Shown here: positions 23,826 through 38,000 of the stretch, piece after piece
Layout of the letters: each line of letters begins with the position of its first letter
Numbering within the stretch: the first letter of the stretch is position 1
From: Prevotellaceae bacterium UBA4372
Lineage (GTDB): Bacteria; Bacteroidota; Bacteroidia; Bacteroidales; Bacteroidaceae
DNA length: 63,282 nucleotides
Direction of reading: 5' to 3'
NCBI GenBank assembly: GCA_002391275.1
Contig: DGSC01000037.1
Span: forward strand, 1-63,282
The notes under the pieces: model-generated
The model's input: the letters and a program-made list of their open reading frames with translations, nothing else
Database searches by the model: none
What the model was told of the DNA's origin: nothing
Made by a program: the position numbers and the translations under genes

Positions 23826-24896
23826 ATGTCGAAGCTGTCCAAACACCATATCCTATTTGCCGCACTTCTGTCGCTGCTCGCTATCGCCCCAACAAGTTGT
23901 ATTAACGAGGATTGGAGCGACTGTGAGTCCGTACTGTACGACTTGCGTCTTATTACAAATATGGAGATTGAGATGCGTACAATCCTCGATGCCGAGGCCG
24001 ACTCGCTTGTCAAGCAGTCGTTACGCAATTATCTCAAGGATATCTTCATCGACTATGCTCACGATGTAGACCTCTCGTTCTATAGCACTGATGCCGAAGG
24101 GGCACGACTACACCATGATCAGCGTATCATGAATGCCACCGAACGGAGCTTCAGCCTCTTCTTGCCGGTATATCGGTATATGCATACGGCTGTAGCTAAC
24201 GTTCAGAACAATGGTGTCATCAAGCTCCGTAACGACGAATATTGTAAGACCGCCACTCTGGCAACATCCTTTGCAAATGATCGCAATTCGCCTTCAAATA
24301 TTATTCCCGTGCAGCGCACAGGACTATTTTCCGCTCGCTTGCCTATAGAAATTGAAGATGCTAAGGACCAGTCCTTCTTCGTTCATCTCTATATGGTAAA
24401 TTGTGCTACCGCTTTAGTCCTCGACCGTTCATTATGCGATTATACCGATATTAAGATCTATACAACAGGATTTGCCACTGACTTCCACGTAGCTGACAGT
24501 GTCTTCATCTATCCCTCGGCCTTGTCCGACGCACCTCTTGTTAGCGCTGAGCAAGTGCCCGTAGATGGTAACTCCTCTCAGATATGTTTCTGTTCGGTCA
24601 ACTATCCGTCACCCGAACCCGTAGCTACACGTTCTGTCGTAGAAACTACAGAACCTTTCCTTTCGCGAACAGCTGCCGAGACCCTCTGGCAGTATCGTTG
24701 CTATGTGACTCTTGCCGATGGAACTACTACTGAGTCTATCATCAGCCTGAGAACACCTTTGCGTGCTGGTCAACTGAAAATACTGAAAGGACATATCTTG
24801 CCTGATGGCGAAGTGTTCGTCACCTCCGATGTTCAAGCTGGAGTCAGTGTGACCCTCGACTGGAAAGAGGGCGGAATCTATAATCCTCAATTATGA
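23826..24896 (+). CDS. FimB/Mfa2-family fimbrial anchor lipoprotein
   Basis: A 356-residue protein with a lipoprotein signal ending APTSC and the typical Mfa2/FimB start CINEDWSDC. Two beta-sandwich domains are expected (FDLRL-like strands: YDLRLITNME; then VHLYMVN, VFIYPSALSDA, and a final VTLDWKEGGIY). In Porphyromonas, Mfa2 and FimB anchor the fimbria in the outer membrane and limit its length. It follows the major subunit and precedes the accessory subunit by 3 nt, in the same order as mfa1-mfa2-mfa3. Unlike shaft subunits it lacks an obvious Thr-Arg maturation site near the start, as expected for an anchor. Confidence 0.82.
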   Translation: MSKLSKHHILFAALLSLLAIAPTSCINEDWSDCESVLYDLRLITNMEIEMRTILDAEADSLVKQSLRNYLKDIFIDYAHDVDLSFYSTDAEGARLHHDQRIMNATERSFSLFLPVYRYMHTAVANVQNNGVIKLRNDEYCKTATLATSFANDRNSPSNIIPVQRTGLFSARLPIEIEDAKDQSFFVHLYMVNCATALVLDRSLCDYTDIKIYTTGFATDFHVADSVFIYPSALSDAPLVSAEQVPVDGNSSQICFCSVNYPSPEPVATRSVVETTEPFLSRTAAETLWQYRCYVTLADGTTTESIISLRTPLRAGQLKILKGHILPDGEVFVTSDVQAGVSVTLDWKEGGIYNPQL

Positions 24897-24899
24897 TTT

Positions 24900-26000
24900 A
24901 TGAGAAAAAAGATAAAACATAGCTGGTACCTGTTTGCTTTCGTCGCCGTCATTTCGCTTTTCGGTGCTTGTGCCGAATATGCCGACGATATCGACGATGG
25001 CCGCGTTACCGTTCCTGTACGTCTGAGCATACCTGCTTTCAGTATCACTCGTGCGCCAGGTGATCCTCTGCTTATGTCTGAGGAAAAACCCGTTCATGCT
25101 TATCTTTTCATTGCTATAGATTTTAATACCACAACAACTATTTACTATCGCCACCAAACTCTTGACCCCGATAAGTGGATTCTCTCAGAATGGACTTCAA
25201 CCCTTCCTCAAAGCAGTGGTGACGTAGTTTATGTTTACGATGGCAATTTCAATGTCACTTTGCCTGCACAGCGTTCCGAGGGTCGTGTCTACGCTATTGT
25301 CAGTCGCGAGCCGATTAGCTTCACAGAACCTGCTACTGACACCGATGACATGGTTACTTCCTCGTTTACTGAGGATGATATCAAGAACTTGAAGGTCAAC
25401 TTCGACTTCACTGATTACAAGCTTTTAGGCGATGTATATAGCTCTCCTGCCGGCTACGAATATGATGTTCTTGGCGATGGCGTAAAGTATTACGGCACCA
25501 TCAAAGACATCTCTTCTCGTGTGCCAAAAGTCGATCTCATGCTCTATCATGTAGCATCGCGTGTCGATTTAATGTGGAATGTGAATGTCGACGTTCAGTC
25601 AGCCGTCAAGCTCAGTGCCATGCGCATACGTGGCCTTAAGCATAACGACTGCTACATCTTCCAGCCAACGATGAATGTTGGTGACGGTAGCGCCACCCAT
25701 GATCTGGACGTTTCCATTAATGTTGGTAACCAATGGTATGGACGCCATTGCTTCTATGCCATTCCCTATCGGGTGGCAGATAATGCCAACAGCTATTTCC
25801 CAGTTACGGTAAACCTTTGGCAAGGCACCGATACACCTGCGACAAAGCCTTCAGGCTATTTCACTCATACCTTCAACATCAGTGCTCAACCTGTTGATGG
25901 TGGCGGAGCTAACGTATTCGGTTCTCCGTTGTTGGGGCCAGGATCTGTTTTTACTCCTTGGCTACGTGGTGAAGTGAAAATTACTGACGAATTGTATTGA
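24900..26000 (+). CDS. Accessory fimbrial subunit (Mfa3/Mfa4-like) lipoprotein
   Basis: A 366-residue protein with a lipoprotein signal ending LFGAC. A short linker with an acidic YADDIDDGR stretch, a first strand (VPVRLSIPAFS) and ITRAPGD follow; the Thr-Arg matches the maturation sites of the fimbrillins. Two beta-sandwich domains are likely. It starts 3 nt after the anchor gene and ends 17 nt before the ATG of the giant surface protein. In related operons the genes after the anchor encode tip or adaptor subunits. This one probably connects the shaft to the large protein, which is an inference from gene order. Confidence 0.72.
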   Translation: MRKKIKHSWYLFAFVAVISLFGACAEYADDIDDGRVTVPVRLSIPAFSITRAPGDPLLMSEEKPVHAYLFIAIDFNTTTTIYYRHQTLDPDKWILSEWTSTLPQSSGDVVYVYDGNFNVTLPAQRSEGRVYAIVSREPISFTEPATDTDDMVTSSFTEDDIKNLKVNFDFTDYKLLGDVYSSPAGYEYDVLGDGVKYYGTIKDISSRVPKVDLMLYHVASRVDLMWNVNVDVQSAVKLSAMRIRGLKHNDCYIFQPTMNVGDGSATHDLDVSINVGNQWYGRHCFYAIPYRVADNANSYFPVTVNLWQGTDTPATKPSGYFTHTFNISAQPVDGGGANVFGSPLLGPGSVFTPWLRGEVKITDELY

Positions 26001-26017
26001 ACTATAAAATACGAAAG

Positions 26018-29000
26018 ATGAATATGAATTCTTTCTGCTATCATATTAGACTTTTATTGGTTGCACTCGTCCTGCCTTTGGCAGCACAAGCGCAGACTGA
26101 TACAATACGTTATGTTAAGACTACCGGATCCTTTACAAATAACGGCCGTTCGTGGGCTAATGCCAAGAACGACATTCAGGATGCCATCAATGACCTCTAT
26201 GAATATCTGAAGGAATCGGGTCTGAGCAGTGGCAGCGTCTATGTCGGTGCCGGTACATATAAACCCACTGAGTCTTCTGAGATCGAGGGCGGTGGACTGC
26301 AATACACTGCTTTCAAGATATATCCGGGCATTCATGTCTATGGTGGCTTTGCAGCCGACGAGACCGACCCTGATGCCAACCCCTACGAGATGAACGCTGA
26401 AGGCACCGATTACAAGTATCGGCCTCACGACAACTCTTTGCCAAGTCTGGAAAGCGGACAATCGGCTAAGTTGCAGCCTTGGAACTTTGAACATAAGACC
26501 ATCCTCAGCGGGTCCCATAACAGTGAACCGGTCTTCACTTTCGACGAGGAACGTGGAATGTACAACACCGTCTTTTCAGGTAACTCCTACCACGTTGTCT
26601 GGTTCGCTGTAGAAGGATTCATCTCTACCAGCGACCCCAACGAGCTCAACCATGCACTGCCATTGAGTAAGCCTGCCAGCGTCGACGGCTGCACCATCAC
26701 TGGCGGTTACGCAGCCTCGAAGAATGTCAATTCCCGTGACCATACCTCCTATGGTGGTGGAGCCTATCTTGTTGATGGAGCAACACTGAGCCGATGTGTT
26801 GTTGAGCATTGCGCGGCCATCATGCGTGGCGGTGGTGTGTATTTGGACGGCGGTGGTCTCGTAGACCGTTGTATGATTCACACCTGTCAGTCGCCCGGCG
26901 TCGGCATCATGCAAGGATATGGTGGTGGAGTATGTATCGACTACGATGGCGGCATCACCCGCTCCTATATCGTTAACAATTCCAGCCGTATCGGAGGTGG
27001 TGTAGCCATCAGCCATGCGCCTCATGAGTATCCTTATCAAGATCTTGATGCCTGGCGCGTCAGCAATGGCGGCACGGCACGCGGCGAAATCAACGTCTAT
27101 AGCCCCCATGCTACGGCCTGTATCATCAGTAACAACACCTCCACGGCCGAGGGCGGTGGTATCTATTTCTTCGATGGCGGCGTAGGCAACCACCTTACCG
27201 TCACACGCAACAAGTGCGTAGGTCAGGACATCACTTATTATGGTCGTCGTCATGGCCGTTCGGGCGGTGTGTATATCCTCAATGGCGCACAGCTCTACAA
27301 CAGTGTAATCTGGGGTAATAAGTGCGAAGCCAACAACGACATTCAGTATGCAGTCAACAGTGCTGGTTCCACGGAGGACGTCACAGACAGCCATGGCAAT
27401 GTCACGAAGGAAGGTCTGCGACCAAAAATCTTCTATTCAGCTGTCGACAAGCATGATATCACCGACTGGGCAAACACCACCAAGAACAATATCTTGTCCC
27501 TTGAGAGTACCAATACCGATGTCTCGCACAACCGAGCCAATTATCCTTACTTCATCGGTATTGATGGACGTGGACGTTTAGTCGGTTATGCTGGAGCTGG
27601 ATTGAACCCCTCGTTGAATATGGGTACTTTCGATCCTGACTATGACCCCAGTGATCCTACTTCTCAGGCAGACCCCAACAAGACCGCCATCCCGCGTCCC
27701 ATCTACTGGAAGCCCGCAGCTATCTCGTCCATGGCTCGTCAAGGACTACAGGTGACCGATGCGCTGGAGCTGTCATCACCATGGATTCGCCATGCCCACA
27801 CTGCTACCGACCTCTTCGAGGACATCTATGAACCGATGTCTTCTTATGGCGCACTTATCTGCCGCAACGAGCAGATAGGGTGTGCCCTTATTGCCAATCA
27901 GGAGATTGCGCAGTATAGCAATCAAGGTTTCGTCCAAAGCAACGTCGATGCCTACAACGAAGCCGTCGTAGCCAATGCCCAAAATAAGACCAAACTTCTC
28001 ACGAAACAGTTGCCCGACGATGGCAGCGAAGCCACCCTTCCTACCATCTTCGTCGATCCTTCACGTAATCCCGGTGAACTCGATATCGTTATCGGTGAAC
28101 AGAACATCGGAGCTTCCTGGGACAAACCTGTGAAGAATATCAACGATGCCATTTACTACTTCAAACAGTGCCTTAAGCGAACAAAGGACGGAGGTAGCAC
28201 CTTTGTCTACGATGGCGTGAGTCCTGTCTACTACGATGCCAATGGCGATTGCCGTTACCTCATCAACGGAACAGAGTACAAGCACGTCCAGATTCTTGTC
28301 AAGGGATTCGTGAAGGGAAGCGCTATCCGAGCCACAACGGCTGGACACGGGGCTTACCTCGGTTACGACCTTCGTACGGCTTCCATCCGACCGTCGTCAA
28401 ACACACGTATCTATGGCGGTTTCTTGCCTTCCAGTTCCGGCACTTCCACAGCCGACCGCAACGTCCGTTTCTATCCCTCCATAATCACGGCCAACATTAC
28501 CAATAGCGGCTATCAGAACAACTCGGCTCACGTTATTGCTCTGATCAATGTCCGCAATGTCATCATCGACGGACTGAAACTCACCGAAGGTAATGCCAAC
28601 CTGAATGCCGACGAGTCTTATGCGCCCATTGATCCGGAGACGGGACAGCACATACCCATCACCTTCGGCGGCGGACTCATCATGAACAATATCTCTATTC
28701 CTGTCGAACAGCGCATTGACATGACGGGCAATATCCTGCGAAATGGGCGAGTGGCCAATTGCTCTGCGCCCACAGGAGCTGCCATTTACGTCAATGGTGG
28801 TAACCTCAAGAGCGACGGCACCTACTGCAAGGCAGAACTCAATGTCATTAACACTGTCATCCGCAACAATACCATCGGCTCGGGTAATGACGACGTTTCC
28901 GACCCCAATTTCGGTAATGCTGGTGTGGTTGTTGCTCGTGGCGGAGGAGCTACCGTACGTATTGACCACTGCAATATTGTCAACAACTGTGGCTATGCTC

Positions 29001-32000
29001 TGGAAACGCTTTCTACGGGTGCGGGTGAAGACTACTCTATGAGCGACACGCCCAATCCCAACGAGGGCACTATCCGCATTTATAATTCTGTGATGTATGC
29101 CAACGGAAAGATAGACCGTGACAACCGCAAGCGCATTGAACAGCCTCTGAGCTGTCGTAGTGCTTCGAACTGTCAGGTGAATGTCGATGGCGACTACATC
29201 TTCCTCGACTGGGATGCACCGAAACCCAAGAACCCGCCCCATTGCTTTGCCGTATTCTGTCGTGACATGAGTGACCAGTATCAGAAGTGGGCCATCCGCA
29301 AGATGGACGCCTTCCAGCAAACGGTTAGAGAAGGCGGAACCTTGCAGGTTTTCTACTTCGACTCTGAGGCAGAAGCTAATGCCTACATCGCTGCCCATCC
29401 TTCACCTGGTATTCAACCCGATTGGTCTGGATGGACATGGAACCACAAGCAAGGCTCACTCGAGGAGGGTGCCGTACACCTTGACTATCCCTTCTTCGAG
29501 AATCCCAGCATTAATGTGGGACATAGCAAGGATGGCGACAAACCCATGAATGGCGGAGCCGTCAGCTACATGCCTCAGAACATGAACCCGATGGTGAATG
29601 CTGCTGTGGCACAGAGTACCACACTCTGGGATGCCAATCTGAACAAGAGAAACTATGGTGGATTTGCAGATATCGGTGCCATTGAGAATCTCGACCTTCC
29701 TTCTGTCGGGAAGGTGAAGTATGTACGCACCCCAGCCGATGGAGGCGACGACAACCACGACGGTAACTCATGGGCTACGGCCTATGCCACTATTTCCCAT
29801 GCTCTAAGCCAATGCAACGAGAACGCCGGTATGGAGATTTGGGTGGCTGCAGGAACATACACCGAGAACCTTACCATGAAGTCCGGGGTCAATGTCTATG
29901 GAGGCTTCATAGCTAATGGTAATCCTGGTAAGGAACTGAAAGATGGAGAACGCAATATTTCTAATCTTGATCCCACCTATCAAACCATAGTTGATGGAAA
30001 TGCAAGTGGACGCGTCCTCTTTCAGGATGGCGACTATCCTTTAGAAACCGTCTGGGAAGGTTTCATCTTCCAGAACGGTAAGAACAACCATAAAAGTTCT
30101 ACAACTACTTTGAAGACCTATAGTTCAGCAACAGTTCACCGAGCAACCAATGATAAAGCTGTTGCGGATAGTTGGGGCGTCGATTATACGACAACCAGGG
30201 AGGACTGCTCGCCAACTGACGTATACCTTGTAGGAACTTATTCGAAGGAGGTTGCTGGAACTGCCGAAGATCATGACCGAATAGGAGTGGTAACCAGAAC
30301 GCGACAAGTTGAAGTCTCATGGAACGCTGGTACAAATAGTTATAACCACACTCCATACATTATTGATAAGAGTCAAAATGTTGCTATTACTCATGATGAA
30401 TACACCGCTAAAAATACAACTAACGGTCAAATTCAGACGAATCAAAGTAATAGTGATAATTATTGGGGGACGGGTCAGCAAAGGGTTAGCATGACCAGTG
30501 CGAATAGTTCTACCTATGATTATTATACAGAGTCTTCAAACGGATCTCGACCTACTGGCATAAATTGGAATTTTAACTGGGATGGATATAGTAGTTCTAA
30601 TCCGTATTTTTTAAATGGATATGGGTATTGGTCATCTGGAGGATGGTTTCCTACTTACTATACCCGCACATATTATAACTACACAAATTGGTATCGCTAT
30701 CGTTACTATTTTGAGGAAGATTATGAAGAAACAGTTTATTATAAGACCATTCAACAGCCCTACCGTAACCTTTACGAAGCAGATGTTACCTCCTATGCTC
30801 AGAGTGGAACGCGGAACTTTACGGACTACTGTCAGGGTACAGGCGTATGTCTGTTTAAGAATGGTGTGTTGAAAAACTGTCTTATACGCGATAATACGCT
30901 GGACTTCCATTCAACAGCTTATCAGAGCAATGGTGCTGTAGGCCAAGGTGGAGCAGGTGTTTACATGGAAGATGGCAGTCGATTAGAGAGTTGCATCATT
31001 CGTAACAATTATCTCCACTTGCGAGAAAGTAGTAGTGGGCTTGGCTCTGGTGCCGGTGCATTGATGGCTGGCGGAACAATGATCAATTCGGCTATCGTTG
31101 AAAACTATGCCTATGGAGGGTATAGCTGCACAGGTGTAGCCATGTATATCTCCAAGAAGTCTTACTTCTACAATTGCACGATAGCGTATAATACTGGTAG
31201 AGTTTTATATACTACTAATAATGTACGAGCTATTGCTCCAGCGGTGTGGGATAGTGCAGCCGATGGTTCAACAATTAAATCAGAATATAACAGTAATCAT
31301 AATATTACTCCAGAACAGTCGTCTGCTTCCCAGTTCTTCAACTGTATTTTATGGGGTAATGCTGGCATAGGATATACTACGGAGAGCTTCATGCAGGTGG
31401 CACGAAGCGGTTTTGGAAACGCACAAGGTGTGCCTGGATTTTTGCACAATTGCTATCATGCAGCTCCTGCTCAAGGAATGGCTGTTGAAGGCTTCCGTAC
31501 TGGCTCGCAAGATTATTCATTAGTACACCTTACAGGCACAGGTTTTGTAAATGGTAGTTCTCAGGCAAATGAATCCAATGCACAAAATTTCTATGCAGCA
31601 TGTAAGGCTACAGACCTCTTCAACGAAAGCGACTATACCTATCCTGCGAACTTAACAGACGGCATGGTGCGTACGGATAATCCCTACAACATTAATCCCA
31701 CCAGTAATTTGGGTCAGTACTGTATCAATCAAGGTGACGACACTTATGGTACGGTGCTTGTTGATGACTACGGTATATTGATTGACATTGCAGGTGCAGA
31801 ACGCACTCAGGACTGTCAGATTGACAAGGGAGCCTACGAGTTTAATGGTGCGAAGGAGATTAAGCCGGGTTATGAGCTTATCAGCTTTGATCCCGAGAAT
31901 CCTGACAACCGCGAACTCTGTGCCGTGTACTATGTATCAGGCGGCGGCAGTGGTTTGGCTACGGCAGAGAGTACTTTCAACGTAGCATGTAGTAATAAAT

Positions 32001-35000
32001 TCCAGTTGGTACTTGATGCTGCCGGTCGCCTTAAGGCCGACTTGGCTGCTGGTTCACGCGTCTATTCCACCGATAACGTACAGGTGACAGGAGCCGTGAC
32101 ACCGACTTATGAGGAAGTCTACTTAGACGGCGACATCAAGAAAGTGCGTGTGCAGACAGCCAGTGCCATGGACCTCTCACAGGTGAAGCACGTCATCGTG
32201 AAGGTGGCCGCTGGCATCTACTATCCCATTCGTTCCACGAACGAAAAGATCGTTCTCGGGCAGTCGGATGATATCCTGCCTACTCACTCCATCATCATTC
32301 CTCATGGCGTGGAAGTATTGGGCGGCTACACCTACGACAACGCAGGCCATGACTTCTACGAAACCTATCGCGATCCACTGAACAACAAAACCACCTTCTC
32401 TGGACAGGTTCAGAACGTGCAAACCGGAGACTACGGACAATCCTATCATGTGGTGACCTTCACGAACGCCATCCATAACGTTGATCAGAGTGTTAACACT
32501 ACAGGCGATCTTAGCGCCATTGCCGACCGTGCCATCATCGACGGCATCTCCATCGAAGACGGATTCGCAAAAGGCACTGGCACCGCTGACAAAGGTGGTG
32601 CTGCGGCCATCGTGACTAATTTTGCCCACATTCGTAACTGTGTTCTGCAAAACAATGAGGCATCAAACTACGGAGGTGCCCTGTACTTGCAGCCAGGAGC
32701 GCTGGTGAGTGGTTGCGTCATGCTGAACAACGTTGCCGAGGAGGGTGGTGCTATCTATGTAGAAGAACCCTCGACGGAAGCCCTGGCGGGATTAACTCAG
32801 GCTGAACGCAACTTGCTTTATGCCCGTGTCTACAACTCTACGGCTGTGCGCAACAATGCAAGTGTGCGTGGTGGCGGTATCTGGTATGAGACCAACATCC
32901 GTGCCAAAGGTGTTGTCCTGTGGCAGAATACGTCCAACGACATGAACAATGTTGCCGGTGTCTTCGACACACAACAATTGCAGAACGAGAACAACTATCC
33001 CTTTGCCTATTGCGCCGTACAGTCGCGTCGTCTTCCTGGTGTGAACAATATTGAGCTTCATTCCGACGATATGCATGGTACACGATGGACCAAGAATAGC
33101 ATCGACGATATGCGTTGGCGTGGCGACAAACCTACCTATAGTACCCAAACCAACCAGGATGCCTACTATTATATAGAGAAGCTGTCTACGCTGGTACGCT
33201 CGGGTATGCCCTACAGCCTCTACGCTTCGTTGCGTACCTCCTATCCGTCGTTGGAGTTGCGCGACATAGCCGGTGTGGCACGCATGAAGGAAAACTATGA
33301 TGACGACAATGCCACCACAACCATCAGCTATCTGAAGCACATGACGCTGGTGCCCGAGAAGAAGGACAACGCTTTCATGGAAATCGGAGCACGTGCCTTG
33401 AACTACCAAATGGGTTCTTTGTTCGATCGTCCCTTCACGCGATTGTTCGTCGCCAGCGCCCAGGAGGTCGACAACGACATCGCCACCAATATGCTCAACA
33501 GCGGTGACCCGCTCTATAGCCAGCAAGGTTCGTCGATGGCTAATCCTTTCCAGAGGTTCAACGACGCTTTGGACTACGTTGTCGCTTTACGAAATATCGA
33601 CGACCCAATCCTGAAGGACGTTTACCGCGATACCCGATTCGAGATATTCGTGGCCGGTGGTACCTACTATCCCGTTCACAACGCTCGCGGTGTCGAAGGT
33701 CATGCCCGTGCATCCACATACCTGTTGCCTGAAGGCATCACCATCGTGGGCGGTCTCGACCCCCATGTCTTCTACGGACAGGAAGGCTATAACTTCGACT
33801 TCCTGCAGCCTATGGCTGGCGACCACATTCTTAGCAACGGCACAGGTGTCGACACGAACAATCGCTCTGATATCTACGATGCTGACGGCAATCCCACTAC
33901 CGTCTCAGGTGTGACACTGGAGAGTGCCACGACGAACGAAATCTGGGAAGCACGTCCGCGTGCCGACATCAATGGTAATAGTGTCTACGAGCCTTGGGAA
34001 TTCCAATACACTACTACCTTTACAGGTGAAACACCGCGTGGTGAAGAAAACGAGGATAACGTTTACCACGTCTTCACCGCTTATGCCGACCCGGCTCACG
34101 TCGGAACCTTACCTCGACGTTACAGCGCATATAACCCTGGTACGGGTACTCATAATTACTTCACCGGTCTGTTGGACGCAGAGTCGGGAGGTACGGAACA
34201 TGCAAACTCCGAGCTGCACCGTATGATTATTTTCAATGGTGTGAATATCTACGGTGGTAATGCCCGTCACTACGAGAGCAATTCTGTCAAGAATAAGCAA
34301 CAATTCTACCGTGGCGGTGGCATCTGTGTGGATGGTAGCTGGACCGATGGCGAGAATGACAGCCAACAGGCCGATGCAGATGAAAGAGGCAAACGTGACA
34401 TTCCCATGATGATTGTTAGCTCTCAGTTCCTGAGCAACAATGCTGTTCAGGGCGGTGCCATCTTCACCAATGGTTCGCTGACCATCTTTAGCTGTTCGTT
34501 TGCCCAGAACTATACCCAAGGTCCGTTTGAGAATCCAAATCAGACACAGGAAGAAATCGAACTGTCTAAGGACGTCATCCAGTATACAGGTGGTGGCGCT
34601 ATTGCAGCCAATGGCCTGTTGCGATGCACCAACACTATTTTTGCCAACAACGAATCGATGCTTGGTGAGTCCGGTTCCTTTGCGCCTGCCCTGAGGTCGA
34701 CGGCGAAAGGTTACGAAGAGCAAGGTTTTGGCGGTGCCATCTGGGGAGGAGCTTACTCGAACATACGTTTGTTAAACTGCAACATCGTGAACAATAAGGC
34801 GGTGAGCTACCCATGCGTCTACATCGACCATACCGACTATGGTAATGAGAACCGTTTTGCTTGCAACACGATCTTCTGGGGTAATTCCATCACTGGCGAA
34901 GATATCACCGATCCGACTTTCAGAAGTATCATTACTGACATCAACCGCGACGTGTTCAGCTATCGCACGAAAGCGGAGAAGGATGCAGAGGAAGCAGGAA

Positions 35001-38000
35001 ACGCCGACTACTCCGATCGTCAGCCTATGTTCTTCTGCGCCTACCGTCCCACGTTCGGTCCCGCAGTAGTGGCTTCACCCGAAAAGGTGACAATCAGCGG
35101 ACGTCCTCCGTTCTATGGTGTCAATGTCAATGGTACTTATGATCCTCACGAAGTACCGTTCCTTGGTGAAAGTGGTGATGTGAACTATTTCGATGTCTTC
35201 GGCGGAAACAATAATATCAATATTACCTTTGCCAACGAAGGTGTCGACGGTCCGAACTTCATCCTGCCGTCTACATCTGCGGGTAAGGATGGCTACAACC
35301 CATCAGCCAACTGGATGCCTTCACGTATCAACCGCTTGACGGACAACGGATGGTCGTATCTCACGGTGACTTCCGATACGCAGTCGGGTAACATCGAGTT
35401 CAAGCGTGTCGGCAGTGACAATCACAATACCACTGGCACAAAGCCTGAATTGACTTTCCCAGACAATATCGTATCGGGCGGTACCTATAACTTCTATTCT
35501 TATATGTTGCGCAACCTGTACAACCTGACTTTCATGCCTATGGGCGACCAGTACTACATGCGCTACAAGAATAGTAATATGACCGACAATGCCGTCAATG
35601 GCGAAGGCAACATGTTGCGTATCTCATCCAACCCGCTGGCGCAGCAAGAGGCCAAAGCTTATATCGACCTTGGCGTGTATGAATACCAACACCGTAATCT
35701 CCGTATCAACCAGAACTCCGAGATTGATGTTCTTTGGGTCAGTGCCGTAGAGGATCAGGAGAAAGGTAACGACGGCTATTCTTGGGAAACACCGACCAGT
35801 AACCTCCAGGCTGCTATAGAGACCCTGTTACGAAGCCGTAACGACCATGCCAAGCAAATCAATATCATTTCAGGTGAGTACAAGCCATTGGCAGTGCTGG
35901 GCGACGATAAGGACCAGAGCCTGAGTTTCACCATCCAGACTCGTCCCTACAACAATGCCGCCTTCACTCCAAGAACAGGAAAGGACTATGGTGTGAGAAG
36001 CCTTACCCTTCGAGGAGGTTACGATCCGGAAATCCCTGGCGAGGAAGGCTATGATTACGAGAAGAACAAGGTTGTGCTAAGTGTCGAGCGACGTACCAGT
36101 GCCAACTCAGATCAACTGAACCACATCGTCAGCATACTGGATGCCGAGCAATATACTACCTTCTTCAACGGCGAAACTGAAACGATTGCTAATACGGCAC
36201 GTGGCGTGGCTATTCCCATCGTCTTTGATGGTATCACCTTCAATAACACGTTAGCCAATGGCTTGGATGTCAGTGGAACGAAGACCTTGAACGAAAATAA
36301 GGGTGGTGCAGCTATTTACTATCGTAAGCAAACGAGGTATGACGATGAAACCGGAGTCAAGGGCAGCGACATGCTCTTGCCACCTGCCAAGATTTCATCT
36401 CAAACAACTCACAATGTCGAGACGGGCGAAGATGAGATTAGTTGGTCATGGGATTTCACGCAAGCTTCGGGTGATCCGAAACTGACTTTGCGCAACTGCA
36501 CTTTCACACAGAATGGTCAAGATGTGGCTAATCCCACCTCCGCCGTTCTCATTGAGGACGGAGGTGGTAGTTCGCTCGTCGTGAACTCTCTCTTCGATCG
36601 AAATCTCGGTGACCCGTTGGTGGCTGCCAATACCACAGTGCTGAATTCAACCTTCGGACTTAACGGCGGACATATGAAGCTGACCGAGACGACCGAGAAC
36701 GGTGTGGCTTACCATGGTGAAGTCCATAATAGTGTCATCTGGAAAGAAGACCAGAACAACAGCATGACCACATTTTTCGAAGTACCCACAACGACTTACA
36801 ACACTTCGACCTCTACTCCGACCGAGCGCTTCACCAATAATGCGGTGATGGGCTTTGCCGATGCCGTTGACGCTCAGCATAACGAAGGACTTTCGGAAAC
36901 GAACAACGACGTGTTGAAGGGTCCGAACTTCCAAGATCCCGAAAACGGAGACTTCCGACTGAAGCCGAGTAAGAAGCTGATGAATCAGGGCTCGACCAGT
37001 AAATATGCCTCTCTTGTATGGCCCGGTTATCCCAACCAAAGCGATTACCTGAATCTGATGCAAAACAAGCATGATGACCAAAGTATTTGGGAAACCCGCC
37101 AAACGACCATCCGCAATGGCGACCACGCTGTGACGGTAACGTATCAGATACAGAAGGCACGCAACGACTATGACCTTGGCTTCTCCGACCGATTGTTAGG
37201 AACGTCCATTGACCGTGGTGCCTACGAATGTACAAGCACCGGTCAGCGCATTATCTACATGAACCCCAACAAGACCATCAATGGCAGCGAGACAGGTCGT
37301 ACCTGGCAGGAAGCCTATGGCACAGGACAGTTGCAGACAGCTATCGACGCCGCAACGATCTATGCAGGTACGGGCAAAGCCTATGTCTTCGTGAAAGGTC
37401 AGACGGGTAATTCCACCGAAGGAAGTATCGTATTCCGCGACAACGTGGATGTTTATGGCGGCATTCCTAATAATGTCTCTGCCGAAGCCATTCCTGTTAA
37501 CGCTTCTGAGGAAGAACTGACTTACACTGAGGAGGAGATTGCATCCTTCCTGAACCGTGTCAGAGCCGGGCGCAGGGGCATCGCCGCAGAGAATGGTACG
37601 CCCACACATGTCACAGGTGTGGCTTCAGTGGCGGGTGACTATTCCAATGGCGCCGTCATAGACGGTTTCCGTATCACCAATGGTGCCACTACGGAATCGC
37701 CTGCTACAAACTCGCCTGTCCGCATTACCATCGGCAATGTTGCACTGCGCAACAGCATAGTCACTGGCAATGTGACAGCCGATGCCACACCTGTGGTCAA
37801 CATCGAAGGCGGCAACACTGAAGGCAGCTTGCTCTACAACACCCTCGTCTATGGCAACACCGCTGGCACCACGACACCTGGAACGGTGGTCAACGTGGGT
37901 GAACACGGCTACGTGCTTAACTGCACTGTCGTAGCCGACAACAATGGCGAAGTGCCTATAGGTGGCTCTCATGGAAACAACGCCAGCAATGTGCAAAACA

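Noticed and set aside
26576..29398. Long minus-strand frames opposite the giant surface gene
   Set aside because: Rich in V, I and D with no motif; shadows of Gly/Asp/Asn-rich codons.
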